Shown here piece after piece: positions 33,417 to 41,333 of a DNA stretch of 64,000 bases; the stretch's first letter is position 1; every line of letters begins with the position of its first letter. The notes beneath the pieces are model-generated. The model was not told the DNA's origin and did no database searches. It worked only from the letters and a program-made list of their open reading frames with translations. The stretch spans positions 1 through 64,000 of the forward strand of contig CAVZRJ010000004.1 in NCBI GenBank assembly GCA_963777665.1, written 5' to 3'. The stretch is from Bog-756 sp963777665 (GTDB lineage: Bacteria; Actinomycetota; Acidimicrobiia; Acidimicrobiales; RAAP-2). The position numbers and the translations under genes are program-made.

Positions 33417-35071
33417 CGGTCCACCGTGAAGAGGACGCAACCCCCAGGGACGCCCCCGCCGGTCCCGACCACCGCCACCTCGGCCCCAGGGACCTGGCGA
33501 TCGGCGCCGTCGCCCCGCAGCTGGACGATCGCCTCGTGGATGAGCCCGAAGCCGTGGAGCCTCCCGGCCGACAGCTGCCCGCCGCCGGTGTTGAGCGGGA
33601 GCTCCCCGTCGAGCGCGATCCTGCTGCCACCCTCGACAAAGGGACCGCCCTCGCCCACCTCGCAGAAGCCCAGGGCCTCGAGCCAGGTGAGGCAGTTGAA
33701 GCTGAACCCGTCGTAGAGCTGGGCCACGTCCACGTCGGCGGGCGAGACCGACGCCCGGCGCCAGAGGTGGTGCGCCGGGCCGAACACCTGGGGCTCGTGG
33801 GTGAGCGTCCCCTGGTCCCACGACAGCCTGTCCTCGATCTGGGTCCCGACCGCATCGACGAGCACCGGGGGACGAGGGCGGTCGGTGCTCGCGTCGCGGG
33901 CGGAGACGATGACGGCCACCGAGCCATCGCAGGGCACATCGCAGTCGAACAGCCCGAACGGGGTCGTGACGAGTCGGGCCGCGAGGTACTCGTCCATCGA
34001 CAGGGGATCGCGGTAGATGGCGACGGGATTGCGGGCGGCATTGGCCCTCGCGTTGAGCGCGATCGCGCCCAACTGCTCCCGGGTCGTGCCGTAGCGACCG
34101 AAGTGCTGGGACGCGGTCATGGCGATCCAGTTGGCCGCCGAGAGCGCGCCGAACGGCGCCCGACCCTCAGCCATCCCGCTCGCGCGTCCGCCGCCGGCCG
34201 GCTGGCGCGTCCCGTTTCGCAGAAGCTCCGAGTAGGTCGCCTCCCACACCGTACGGAAACACAGGACGTGACGGCAGAGCCCCGCCGCCACCGCCAGCAT
34301 GGCCGCCACCAGCGCCCCGACCTGGCCCGGCATCTCCCCTCCTCCGTTGTGCCAGACGGGCGTCAGTCGGAGGGCCTCGATGAGGGCGTTCGCGCCACCC
34401 TCGGAGAAGCCGCCGAGCGTTCCGCCGCCCGGGTAGGTCGAGAGCCCGTCGATGTCGGCATAGGTCAGCCCGGCGTCGTCCAGCGCCGCCTGGCACGCGT
34501 CGATGGTCAGGGCCAGGGGAGGACGCATCAACCGACGCCCGACCGCCGACATGCCGATGCCGGTGATCGCGCAGGCGTGCTCGAACCGTGGACCCGACAG
34601 GGAGGCCGGCGCCGAGGGTCCCGGCGGCGGACCTGGCACCGACCAGTCACCGTCCGGCTCACCGCTCGGTTCGAAGAGCGGGAGCCAGACGTCGTCGTGC
34701 TGTTCGAAGGCGACCCGGACCCGCATCCCGAGGTGCACCAGGTCGGCTCCGGCTCCGACGATGTTGGTCGTCAACCGGATCTCGGGGTCCTCGTCGATCG
34801 CCACCACCGCCACCACGTAGGGGGGAGGCATCGCCGGGGTCCACTGCTGATGGTTGACCGTCCACCCGACCACGGTGGCCGTGCCCCCGACGTCGGCGAT
34901 GGAGGTCGCCGTCGAGTGGCAGTACGGGCAGACCGGCGCGACCGGGAAGCGCAGGCGCGAGCAGGTGTCACAGCGCTGGAAGCGCAGTGCTCCGTCGGCC
35001 CCTGCCTGCCAGAAGAACGCGTTCTCGCCGGTGAGCAGGGGAAGCGGCCTGGATGGTGTGCTGCTGGACAC
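33413..35071 (-). CDS. DUF35 (zinc ribbon/OB-fold) fused to a lipid-transfer thiolase
   Basis: A 552-residue fusion. Residues ~1-140 are a DUF35 protein: a rubredoxin-like zinc ribbon (CDTCSRLRFPVAPVCPYC) and an OB-fold with VGWTVNHQQWTPAMPPPYVVAVV. Residues ~165-552 are an SCP-x/lipid-transfer-type thiolase: AITGIGMSAVGRR, DACQAALDDAGL, a C-terminal DGFSFNCLTWLEALGFC and NTGGGQLSAGRLHG with the catalytic His. In steroid side-chain degraders these are two separate subunits that form an aldolase/thiolase releasing propionyl-CoA or similar; here they are one chain. GTG 35071 has GGGGAG six bases upstream and fits the DUF35 start. Confidence 0.88.
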   Translation of the reverse strand: MSSSTPSRPLPLLTGENAFFWQAGADGALRFQRCDTCSRLRFPVAPVCPYCHSTATSIADVGGTATVVGWTVNHQQWTPAMPPPYVVAVVAIDEDPEIRLTTNIVGAGADLVHLGMRVRVAFEQHDDVWLPLFEPSGEPDGDWSVPGPPPGPSAPASLSGPRFEHACAITGIGMSAVGRRLMRPPLALTIDACQAALDDAGLTYADIDGLSTYPGGGTLGGFSEGGANALIEALRLTPVWHNGGGEMPGQVGALVAAMLAVAAGLCRHVLCFRTVWEATYSELLRNGTRQPAGGGRASGMAEGRAPFGALSAANWIAMTASQHFGRYGTTREQLGAIALNARANAARNPVAIYRDPLSMDEYLAARLVTTPFGLFDCDVPCDGSVAVIVSARDASTDRPRPPVLVDAVGTQIEDRLSWDQGTLTHEPQVFGPAHHLWRRASVSPADVDVAQLYDGFSFNCLTWLEALGFCEVGEGGPFVEGGSRIALDGELPLNTGGGQLSAGRLHGFGLIHEAIVQLRGDGADRQVPGAEVAVVGTGGGVPGGCVLFTVDR

Positions 35072-35127
35072 GTGACTCTCCCCTTGGGTGTCGGTTCGCC
35101 AGAACGGTAGTGTCCACCGAAAGGTAC

Positions 35128-35880
35128 TTAGCGCGGCCCCCGTGCCTCGAAGAACCCCCGGAGCGCGGCGGTGGCCTCCGGGCTGCCCAGCTGCCTGGCA
35201 AAGACTGCGTTCTCCTGCTCGATGCGCTCGGTGATCTCCGACACCGGGCTCCGGAGCAGCTCCTTGGTGAGCTGGAGTGCCTCGGGAGGCTTGGCGGCGA
35301 GCGCCGCGGCAATCGATCCCACCGTTGCGGCGAGGTCCTCGGAAGCGACCACCCGGTTGACCAGGCCGCAGGCGAGCGCCGCTGCAGCATCGAACCGCTC
35401 GGCGAGGAGCAGCAGCTCCGCCGCCTTGTGGGAGCCGACCAGCCGCGGCAGCAGGAGCGAGCTGGCGGCCTCGGGAACCAGTCCGAGGTCGACGAAGGGC
35501 ATCTGGAACCAGGCATCCTCCGCGGCGACGACGAGATCGGCGTGCAGCAGCATGGTGACCCCGATCCCGACAGCCCACCCGTCCACGGCCGCCACTACTG
35601 GCTTGCGCGCCGTGGCAAGGACGGTGAGGAACCGGCGCACCGGGCTCTCGGAGCCGACGGGCGGATCGTCAAGGAAGTCATGCAGATCGTTTCCGGCGGT
35701 GAACGTTCCCCCCGCCCCCTCCAGGACGAGCACCCGCACCGCGGCGTCCCGCTCCGCCTGGTCGAACCGCTCGGCGAGGGCCGAGTACATCGCCGAGGTG
35801 ATCGCGTTCCGCTTCCCTGGTCGATCGAACGTGATCCGGGCGACACCGTCGGACGCTCCGTAGAGGATCGCTCCGTCCAT
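35128..35880 (-). CDS. Enoyl-CoA hydratase/isomerase family protein
   Basis: A 250-residue crotonase-fold enzyme acting on acyl-CoA. GKRNAITSAMYSAL and the oxyanion-hole segments GGTFTAGNDLHDF and VDGWAVGIGVTMLLHADLVVAAEDAWFQMPFVDLGLVPEAASSLLLPR are present. The Glu in PFVDLGLVPE sits where isomerase-type members carry the catalytic acid, while the first hydratase Glu is not obvious, so it may be an isomerase. It starts at ATG 35880, divergent from the P450, 56 bases upstream of the thiolase start. An inverted repeat lies 30 bases before its start. Confidence 0.88.
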   Translation of the reverse strand: MDGAILYGASDGVARITFDRPGKRNAITSAMYSALAERFDQAERDAAVRVLVLEGAGGTFTAGNDLHDFLDDPPVGSESPVRRFLTVLATARKPVVAAVDGWAVGIGVTMLLHADLVVAAEDAWFQMPFVDLGLVPEAASSLLLPRLVGSHKAAELLLLAERFDAAAALACGLVNRVVASEDLAATVGSIAAALAAKPPEALQLTKELLRSPVSEITERIEQENAVFARQLGSPEATAALRGFFEARGPR

Positions 35881-35909
35881 GCGATATGGTAACCGTACTT
35901 TGCCAGACG

Positions 35910-35924
35910 GAGTATCCGATTCTC
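35910..35924. promoter_or_regulatory. Inverted repeat between enoyl-CoA hydratase and P450 genes
   Basis: GAGTATCCGATTCTC is an imperfect palindrome (GAG-ATC-C-GAT-CTC with one T/A difference). A near-identical site, AAGAATCGGATTCTC, is at 43792-43806 in front of another gene of the same cluster. Its position in a divergent promoter region fits an operator of a TetR-type repressor. Confidence 0.4.
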
Positions 35925-36020
35925 ATCGCCAGGGGACGTCAACGATGGCTCGCTCCGTAGTCGAGGGTCACATCTGCGTCATCGTCGGCGACGATCCTGG
36001 CGCCCTAGTGTCGTAGCGAG

Positions 36021-37223
36021 ATGTCCGACCAGACCGGAACACAGGTCTATTACGACCCGTACGACTTCGAGATCGATGCGGATCCGTATCCCGTATTCAA
36101 GCGCCTCCGCGACGAGGCCCCGCTCTACCGCAACGAGGCGCTCGACTTCTACGCCGTCAGCAGGTTCGCCGACGTCGAGGCGTGCTCGATCAACTGGCAG
36201 ACCTTCATCTCCGGACGGGGGTCCGTCCTCGAGCTGATCCGCTCGGAGTGGGACATTCCCAGGGGAATGTTCATCTTCGAGGACCCTCCCCTCCACAACC
36301 TGCACCGCCGGTTGCTGGGCCGGGTGTTCACGGCAAAGCGGGTGGCGGTGCTCGAGGAGGAGATGCGGGACTACTGCGCCGCCGTGCTCGATCCGGTGCG
36401 CGACGGCGCCGGGTTCGACTTCGTGCGCGACCTCGGGGCCGATCTGCCGATGCGGGTGATCAGCAAGATGCTCGGCATCCCCGACGAGGACCGCGAGGCC
36501 GTCCGCGACCGCTTCGACACTGCCCTGCAGATCGAGGAGGGCCGCGCACCGGACGCGGGCGCCGCGGTCAGCGGTGTCACCGACATCTCGAGGTTCGCCG
36601 AGTACATCTCCTACCGGCGCAAGCATCCGTCGGACGATCTCATGACCGACCTGCTCGAGACCACCTTCACCGACGAAGCAGGGGCCGAGCGCCATCTCGA
36701 AGAAGCGGAGATCCTCAACTACGCACTCCTCCTGGCGGGTGCGGGCAACGAGACGACGACCAAGCTCATCGGCTGGACCGGGTACCTCCTCGGGATGCAC
36801 CCCGACCAGCGTCGCCTCCTCGTCGACGATCGCTCGCTGGTCCCGGGCGCGATCGAGGAGATCCTGCGCTACGAGGCGCCGTCACCGGTACAGGCCCGCT
36901 ACGTGCAGACGGACGTGGAGCTCCACGGGACCATGGTTCCCGAAGGGTCGGTGGTCCTGATGCTCAACGCGGCGGCCAACCGGGACGATCGCCAGTTCGA
37001 GGACCCCGAGCGCTTCGACGTCCGCCGGCAGATCGACCACCACGTGACCTTCGGCTATGGCCTCCACTTCTGCATGGGCTCCGCGCTCGCCCGGCTCGAG
37101 GGTCGGGTCGCGCTCGAGGAGGTGCTCTCCCGGTTCCCGGAATGGCACGTCGACCTGGACCACGCCGAGCGGGTCCACACCTCGACGGTGCGGGGCTGGC
37201 ACAAGCTACCGGTCCTCTTCTGA
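36021..37223 (+). CDS. Cytochrome P450
   Basis: A 400-residue soluble bacterial P450 (about the usual length). The I-helix has LLAGAGNETTTKLIG (AGxET), the K-helix EEILRYEAPS (ExxR), and the haem loop FGYGLHFCMGSALARLEG with the cysteine ligand. DPYPVFKRLRDEAPLYRNE at the start is typical of CYP families that hydroxylate steroids, terpenes or fatty acids in actinobacteria. No ferredoxin or reductase gene is next to it. ATG 36021 has GCGAG before it. It is divergent from the enoyl-CoA hydratase, with a shared control region. Confidence 0.94.
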   Translation: MSDQTGTQVYYDPYDFEIDADPYPVFKRLRDEAPLYRNEALDFYAVSRFADVEACSINWQTFISGRGSVLELIRSEWDIPRGMFIFEDPPLHNLHRRLLGRVFTAKRVAVLEEEMRDYCAAVLDPVRDGAGFDFVRDLGADLPMRVISKMLGIPDEDREAVRDRFDTALQIEEGRAPDAGAAVSGVTDISRFAEYISYRRKHPSDDLMTDLLETTFTDEAGAERHLEEAEILNYALLLAGAGNETTTKLIGWTGYLLGMHPDQRRLLVDDRSLVPGAIEEILRYEAPSPVQARYVQTDVELHGTMVPEGSVVLMLNAAANRDDRQFEDPERFDVRRQIDHHVTFGYGLHFCMGSALARLEGRVALEEVLSRFPEWHVDLDHAERVHTSTVRGWHKLPVLF

Positions 37224-37292
37224 GGCGGAAGGCAACGTGACGGCCGGGATGCCACCCGTCGACGGCGCGTGCCCGGCGATGGCGCCGGCCTG

Positions 37293-38087
37293 ATGTCCGT
37301 CGTCGTCACCGGGACCGGCGGCATGGGACTCGCCTGCGCTCGGCGCCTCGGGAGCGGGCGGTCGCTCGTCCTCGCCGAGTCCGATCGCGACACACTGGAA
37401 GCGGTCCTGTCCACGCTGCGGGACGAAGGCTTCGACGCGAACGGTCTCCAGGTCGACGTGAGCGACCGCGAGTCGGTGGCCGCGCTGGTCCGGTTCACGT
37501 CCGAGATCGGCCCGCTCGAGGTCCTGGTCCACACCGCGGGGTTGTCGCCCACCATGGGAAGCGGATCACGGATCCTGGCGGTCAACCTCCTCGGAACCGC
37601 GCTCGTGATCGACCGGTTCGCGGAGTCGGCCGTCCAAGGAACCGTCGGCGTGTGCATCGCGAGCATGGCAGGGCATCTCTGGCCGATGACCCCGGAGACC
37701 GAGGCGGCGATCGCGACCGCACCCGTCGAGGAGGTCCTCTCCGCCACCGGCCTCGAGGAGGACGTCGACCCGGGGACCGCCTACGCGGTCTCCAAGCGGG
37801 GAGCGCAGCTACGCGTCGTCGCGGCCGCTCCCGGGTGGGGGTCGCGTGGAGCCCGCATCCTCTCGGTCAGCCCGGGGATGATCGCCACAGCGATGGGTCA
37901 CCGCGAGAGCGCCGCCCAGCCGTTCATGGGCGAGATGCTCGAGCACAGCCCGGTCCCCCGCCTCGGCACCCCCACTGACATCGCGGACGCCGTGGCGTGG
38001 ATGGCCGGCCCCGAGGCGACCTTCCTCACCGGCACCGATCTCCTCCTTGACGGCGGTGTGGTGGCGGCGCTCCGCGGCTGGTCCTGA
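37293..38087 (+). CDS. SDR-family oxidoreductase
   Basis: A 264-residue short-chain dehydrogenase. Residues 1-20 hold SVVVTGTGGMGLACARRLG (glycine motif). ESDRD follows the second strand; HTAGLSP stands for NNAG; catalytic Ser lies in IASMAG, YAVSKRG provides Tyr and Lys, and SVSPGMIATAM is the PGxxxT loop. A ~25-residue insertion before the Tyr (PMTPETEAAIATAPVEEVLS) is typical of 3-alpha-hydroxysteroid-type SDRs. I chose ATG 37293 because the Rossmann strand begins there; GTG 37269 is in frame. It follows the P450 by 69 bases. Confidence 0.88.
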   Translation: MSVVVTGTGGMGLACARRLGSGRSLVLAESDRDTLEAVLSTLRDEGFDANGLQVDVSDRESVAALVRFTSEIGPLEVLVHTAGLSPTMGSGSRILAVNLLGTALVIDRFAESAVQGTVGVCIASMAGHLWPMTPETEAAIATAPVEEVLSATGLEEDVDPGTAYAVSKRGAQLRVVAAAPGWGSRGARILSVSPGMIATAMGHRESAAQPFMGEMLEHSPVPRLGTPTDIADAVAWMAGPEATFLTGTDLLLDGGVVAALRGWS

Positions 38088-38151
38088 CGGACCACCCCGA
38101 CGCGGACCACCCTGCACGGCACGGTGCCGCCCAAGCGGGTCCCGAACCCGA

Positions 38152-39657
38152 TCAGCGGGCGTCGCCGGCGGGGAAATGGAGGGCCACCGACCCGGGACCG
38201 GCACCGGTGGACGGATCGGGCCAGCGTGTGGTGACCGACTTGAGCCGGGTGTTGAAGCGGACGCCCTCCATGCCGTGGATGTGGGCGTCGCCGAAGAGCG
38301 ACTGCTTCCATCCCCCGAAGGAGTAGTACGCCATCGGGACCGGGATGGCGACGTTGATGCCGACCATCCCGACGGAGACGTCCCGGCGGAAGCGGCGGGC
38401 CGCCGCCCCGTCCCGGGTGAAGATGGCGGTGCCGTTGCCGAACGGGTTGTCGTTGACCATGGCGATGGCCTCGTCGAGGGTGCCGACCCGCAACACCGAG
38501 AGCACCGGACCGAAGATCTCGTCCCGGTAGACCTGCATCCCGGGGGTCACCCGGTCGACCAAGCTTGGACCGAGATAGAAGCCCTCGTCCCCGCCGGGAA
38601 CCTTGAGCTCGCGGCCATCGAGCACCACCGTGGCCCCCTCGGCCTCGGCCGACGCCAGGTAGCCGGCCACCCGATCGCGGTGACCCCGGGTGATGAGCGG
38701 TCCCATGTCCGAGGCCGGATCGGTGCCGGGACCGGTGGTGAGGGCACCCGCCCGCTCGGCCACGGCCGCGATCAGCGGATCGGCGTCGCCCACCACGACC
38801 ACCGCAGAGACCGCCATGCACCGCTCGCCCGCCGAGCCGTAGCCGGCAGCAACCAGCGCGTCGGCCGTCGAATCGAGGTCGGCGTCGGGCAGCACCACCG
38901 CGTGGTTCTTCGCCCCACCGAGTGCCTGGACCCGCTTGCCCGACGTGTGGGCGCGCTCGAAGACGTGCGCCGCCACCGGGGTCGAGCCCACAAAGGAGAC
39001 CGCTGCGACACCGGGATGGTCGGCCAGCGCGTCCACTGCCTCGGCATCACCGTGGACCACCGAGAAGACACCGTCGGGCAGCCCGGCCTCACCCCAGAGC
39101 TCCGCGACGAGTTCCGATGGCGACGGGTCGCGCTCGGAGGGCTTGAGCACGAAGGTGTTGCCGCAGGCGATCGCCACCGGGTACATCCACATGGGCACCA
39201 TCACCGGGAAGTTGAACGGGGTGATCCCGCCCACCACTCCGAGCGGCTGGCGGATCGAGGAGGCGTCGACCCCGGTCGAGACGTCCTCGGACCACTCGCC
39301 CTTGAGGAGATGGGGGATGCCGCAAGCGAACTCGACCACCTCGATCCCGCGGGCCACCTCGCCCCGGGCGTCCTCGAACACCTTGCCGTGCTCGGCGGTG
39401 ATCAACCGTGCAAGGTCGTCGCGGTGGCGTGCCACGAGCTCGCGGAAGGCGAAGAGGATCCGGCTTCGGGCCGAGAGCGAAGCGTCGCGCCATGCCTCGA
39501 AGGCGCCCGCGGCGATCCCGACTGCCCGATCGACGTCCGCCGTGGTGGCGAGGACCACCTCGGCGGTCTGCTCTCCGGTGGCCGGGTCGAACACGGGGGA
39601 GGTGCGAGCTGCTCCTCCCCCTGTCGCGCTCTCCGTCGATGTTCCGATCTGCTTCAC
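38152..39657 (-). CDS. mmsA: CoA-acylating methylmalonate-semialdehyde dehydrogenase
   Basis: A 501-residue ALDH-superfamily enzyme converting methylmalonate semialdehyde or malonate semialdehyde to propionyl-CoA or acetyl-CoA in valine and beta-alanine breakdown. Diagnostic segments are ITPFNFPVMVPMWMYPVAIACGNTFVLKPSERDPS, QALGGAKNHAVVLPDAD (Asn replacing the usual ALDH glutamate, as in this family), the catalytic Cys in YGSAGERCMAVS, and PMAYYSFGGWKQSLFGD. It closes the minus-strand arm of the catabolic cluster and faces the SDR gene convergently. Confidence 0.92.
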   Translation of the reverse strand: MKQIGTSTESATGGGAARTSPVFDPATGEQTAEVVLATTADVDRAVGIAAGAFEAWRDASLSARSRILFAFRELVARHRDDLARLITAEHGKVFEDARGEVARGIEVVEFACGIPHLLKGEWSEDVSTGVDASSIRQPLGVVGGITPFNFPVMVPMWMYPVAIACGNTFVLKPSERDPSPSELVAELWGEAGLPDGVFSVVHGDAEAVDALADHPGVAAVSFVGSTPVAAHVFERAHTSGKRVQALGGAKNHAVVLPDADLDSTADALVAAGYGSAGERCMAVSAVVVVGDADPLIAAVAERAGALTTGPGTDPASDMGPLITRGHRDRVAGYLASAEAEGATVVLDGRELKVPGGDEGFYLGPSLVDRVTPGMQVYRDEIFGPVLSVLRVGTLDEAIAMVNDNPFGNGTAIFTRDGAAARRFRRDVSVGMVGINVAIPVPMAYYSFGGWKQSLFGDAHIHGMEGVRFNTRLKSVTTRWPDPSTGAGPGSVALHFPAGDAR

Positions 39658-39672
39658 GGGACGACGCTCCTC

Positions 39673-39689
39673 GGGGAGCCGGGCTCCCC
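39673..39689 (-). terminator. Hairpin upstream of mmsA
   Basis: GGGGAGC-CGG-GCTCCCC, a perfect 7-base stem 15 bases before the mmsA start and ~115 bases after the end of the amidohydrolase remnant. It could be the old terminator of that gene or a leader structure of mmsA. No U-tract. Confidence 0.35.
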
Positions 39690-39805
39690 CTGGTGGTGCT
39701 GGCCGGGCGGTACGGCAGGGTCGGCACCGGCCGGATCGCCAACCAGCGTACGCGGTGGACGCGGAGAGACGGTCCGGACTCGGAGGGTGCCTGGGAGAGC
39801 CGTCG

Positions 39806-40115
39806 GTCAGGTCGGCTCAATCTCAGGCGGACCGTAGCCCGGTCCCTCTCGATCACGGAGAACGGATCGTCGTGGAACTCCCGCATGGCGTTGAGGTGGG
39901 TGATCTTGTCGATGTCTCATCGGTGCAGTCCGGGAGGTACGTCATCAGGGACTCGGGCGCCGAGGGCCATGCCGAGTCCGAGTTGGGGGTGGTCGCACTC
40001 CCAGGTGACGTGATCGCGATTGAGTTGCCTGCGGCTCTCGATTCCCCAGGCATCGTCGATGAACCAGGTGATCGCCCGGTCGTTGAAGACCTGGCTTGGA
40101 AGCGCGGTGAATCCC
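39806..40115 (-). pseudogene. Amidohydrolase C-terminal remnant
   Basis: On the minus strand three frames must be joined: ITWFIDDAWGIESRRQ ... VTWECDHP, then SDSAWPSAPESLMTYLPDCTDE, then DIDKITHLNAMREFHDDPFSVIERDRATVRLR. This is the familiar end of metal-dependent amidohydrolases (FxDDxxGI, the WExDYPHxD Asp block, and THLNAMRxFxxDPF). Two single-base shifts near 39988 and 39918 and the missing N-terminal two-thirds mark it as a decayed gene. Confidence 0.6.
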
Positions 40116-40209
40116 GAGCAGACTGAGCACGAACCACAAGAACGGCGGATACTCGACGGCCCACGAGCATCTGGGTCCGGACGCCCCATCGACGAGAGGA
40201 CGCTCAACC

Positions 40210-41148
40210 ATGTACCAGCCGCCACTGGACCCCGAGCTCGCCCACCTGGCCGAGTTCGACGTCGGGTTCGATGACGACGGGATCGATCTCGCCACCGTCC
40301 GCGCCTCGATCGATGGACTGCTCGAGCCCCCGCCTGTCCGCAGTGGGGTCATCGCCGACCGCTTCGAGGTCGGTGCTGACCTGCCGCTCGAATTGCACGG
40401 ATTCGCTCCGACGACCGACCGCCCACACCCGTGCCTCCTCTGGCTGCACGGCGGCGGGTACGTCATGGGATCCCCCCTCATCGATTCCCCCCGGATGCAG
40501 CAATGGGCGATCGAGCTGGACTGCGTGACCGTCTCGGTCGACTACCGGCTCGCCCCGGAGCATCCGTACCCGGCCGCCCACGAGGATGCGCGTGCCGCCC
40601 TCGCGTGGGTGCTCGAGACAGCGGACGTGCTGGGCATCGACCCGACCCGGGTGGTGGTCGGGGGTGCGAGCGCCGGTGGCGGCCTTGCCGCCGCCCTCGC
40701 CCTCGCCGCCCGGGACCTCGGTCAGGCGCTCGCTGGGCAGCTGCTGTTCTACCCGATGCTCGACGACCGGCAGGGCACGGAGTCGAGCCAGTGGGACACG
40801 GCGGTCTGGTCACCCCGCAACAACGCGTTTGGTTGGCGCGCCTACCTCGGACCGCTGTCGGGGGGCGCGGTCCCTCCGTACGCGGCGCCGGCCCGCGTGG
40901 AGGACTTGTCGGGGGCAGCGCCGGCACTGCTCATCGTCGGCGGTGCGGACGGTTTCGTCGACGAGGACGTGGCATATGCGATGGCCCTCACCCGTGCCGG
41001 GGTGCCCACCGACCTCAGGGTGGTGGCGGGTGCTCCCCACGGCTTCGACCTCATGGCCCCGGATGCCGAGGCTTCCCGCGGAGTCCTCGAGTTGGCGGCG
41101 TCGTGGCTCGCGTCGACCTTCCGTGCTGGAGCTCCGCAGAGTCCCTGA
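40210..41148 (+). CDS. Alpha/beta hydrolase, HSL-family esterase
   Basis: A 312-residue esterase of the hormone-sensitive-lipase group. The oxyanion motif is in LLWLHGGGYVMGS (HGGGY); the nucleophile elbow is VVGGASAGGGLAAAL (GxSxG); DYRLAPEHPYPAAHED is a family hallmark; the catalytic Asp and His are in GGADGFVDEDVAYA and GAPHGFDLM. It cleaves short- to medium-chain esters. ATG 40210 has GAGAGG eight bases upstream. Its position between the degraded amidohydrolase and the acyl-CoA synthetase fits the lipid/steroid catabolic cluster. Confidence 0.9.
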   Translation: MYQPPLDPELAHLAEFDVGFDDDGIDLATVRASIDGLLEPPPVRSGVIADRFEVGADLPLELHGFAPTTDRPHPCLLWLHGGGYVMGSPLIDSPRMQQWAIELDCVTVSVDYRLAPEHPYPAAHEDARAALAWVLETADVLGIDPTRVVVGGASAGGGLAAALALAARDLGQALAGQLLFYPMLDDRQGTESSQWDTAVWSPRNNAFGWRAYLGPLSGGAVPPYAAPARVEDLSGAAPALLIVGGADGFVDEDVAYAMALTRAGVPTDLRVVAGAPHGFDLMAPDAEASRGVLELAASWLASTFRAGAPQSP

Positions 41149-41307
41149 CACCTCTCCGTCCTCATCCACCACCTCCTCCAGAGCATCATCGGGGCCCGCG
41201 TCGTCGGTTCGACGGCCTCCGTCGCCCTCTCGCCGGATCAGGTGTGGGACTTCTGTGCCTCCGCCCTCGGAACCGGCGTGCACGAGCACCTCGTCGGTCG
41301 GCCCTAA
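41149..41307 (+). pseudogene. Possible tail of a TetR-type regulator
   Basis: The frame directly after the esterase stop reads VVGSTASVALSPDQVWDFCASALGTGVHEHLVGRP before a TAA at 41305. The phrase LSPDQVWDFCASAL resembles the end of TetR-family ligand domains. No start codon or HTH domain precedes it, so at best this is a remnant. Confidence 0.22.
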
Positions 41308-41333
41308 CGCTCCTCGGTGCCGGCGGTCGGCTG

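Noticed and set aside
31517..35110. A 1197-residue plus-strand open frame opposite the phosphoesterase and thiolase genes
   Set aside because: Four recognisable proteins lie on the opposite strand; this frame is stop-poor only because of GC bias and has no domain.
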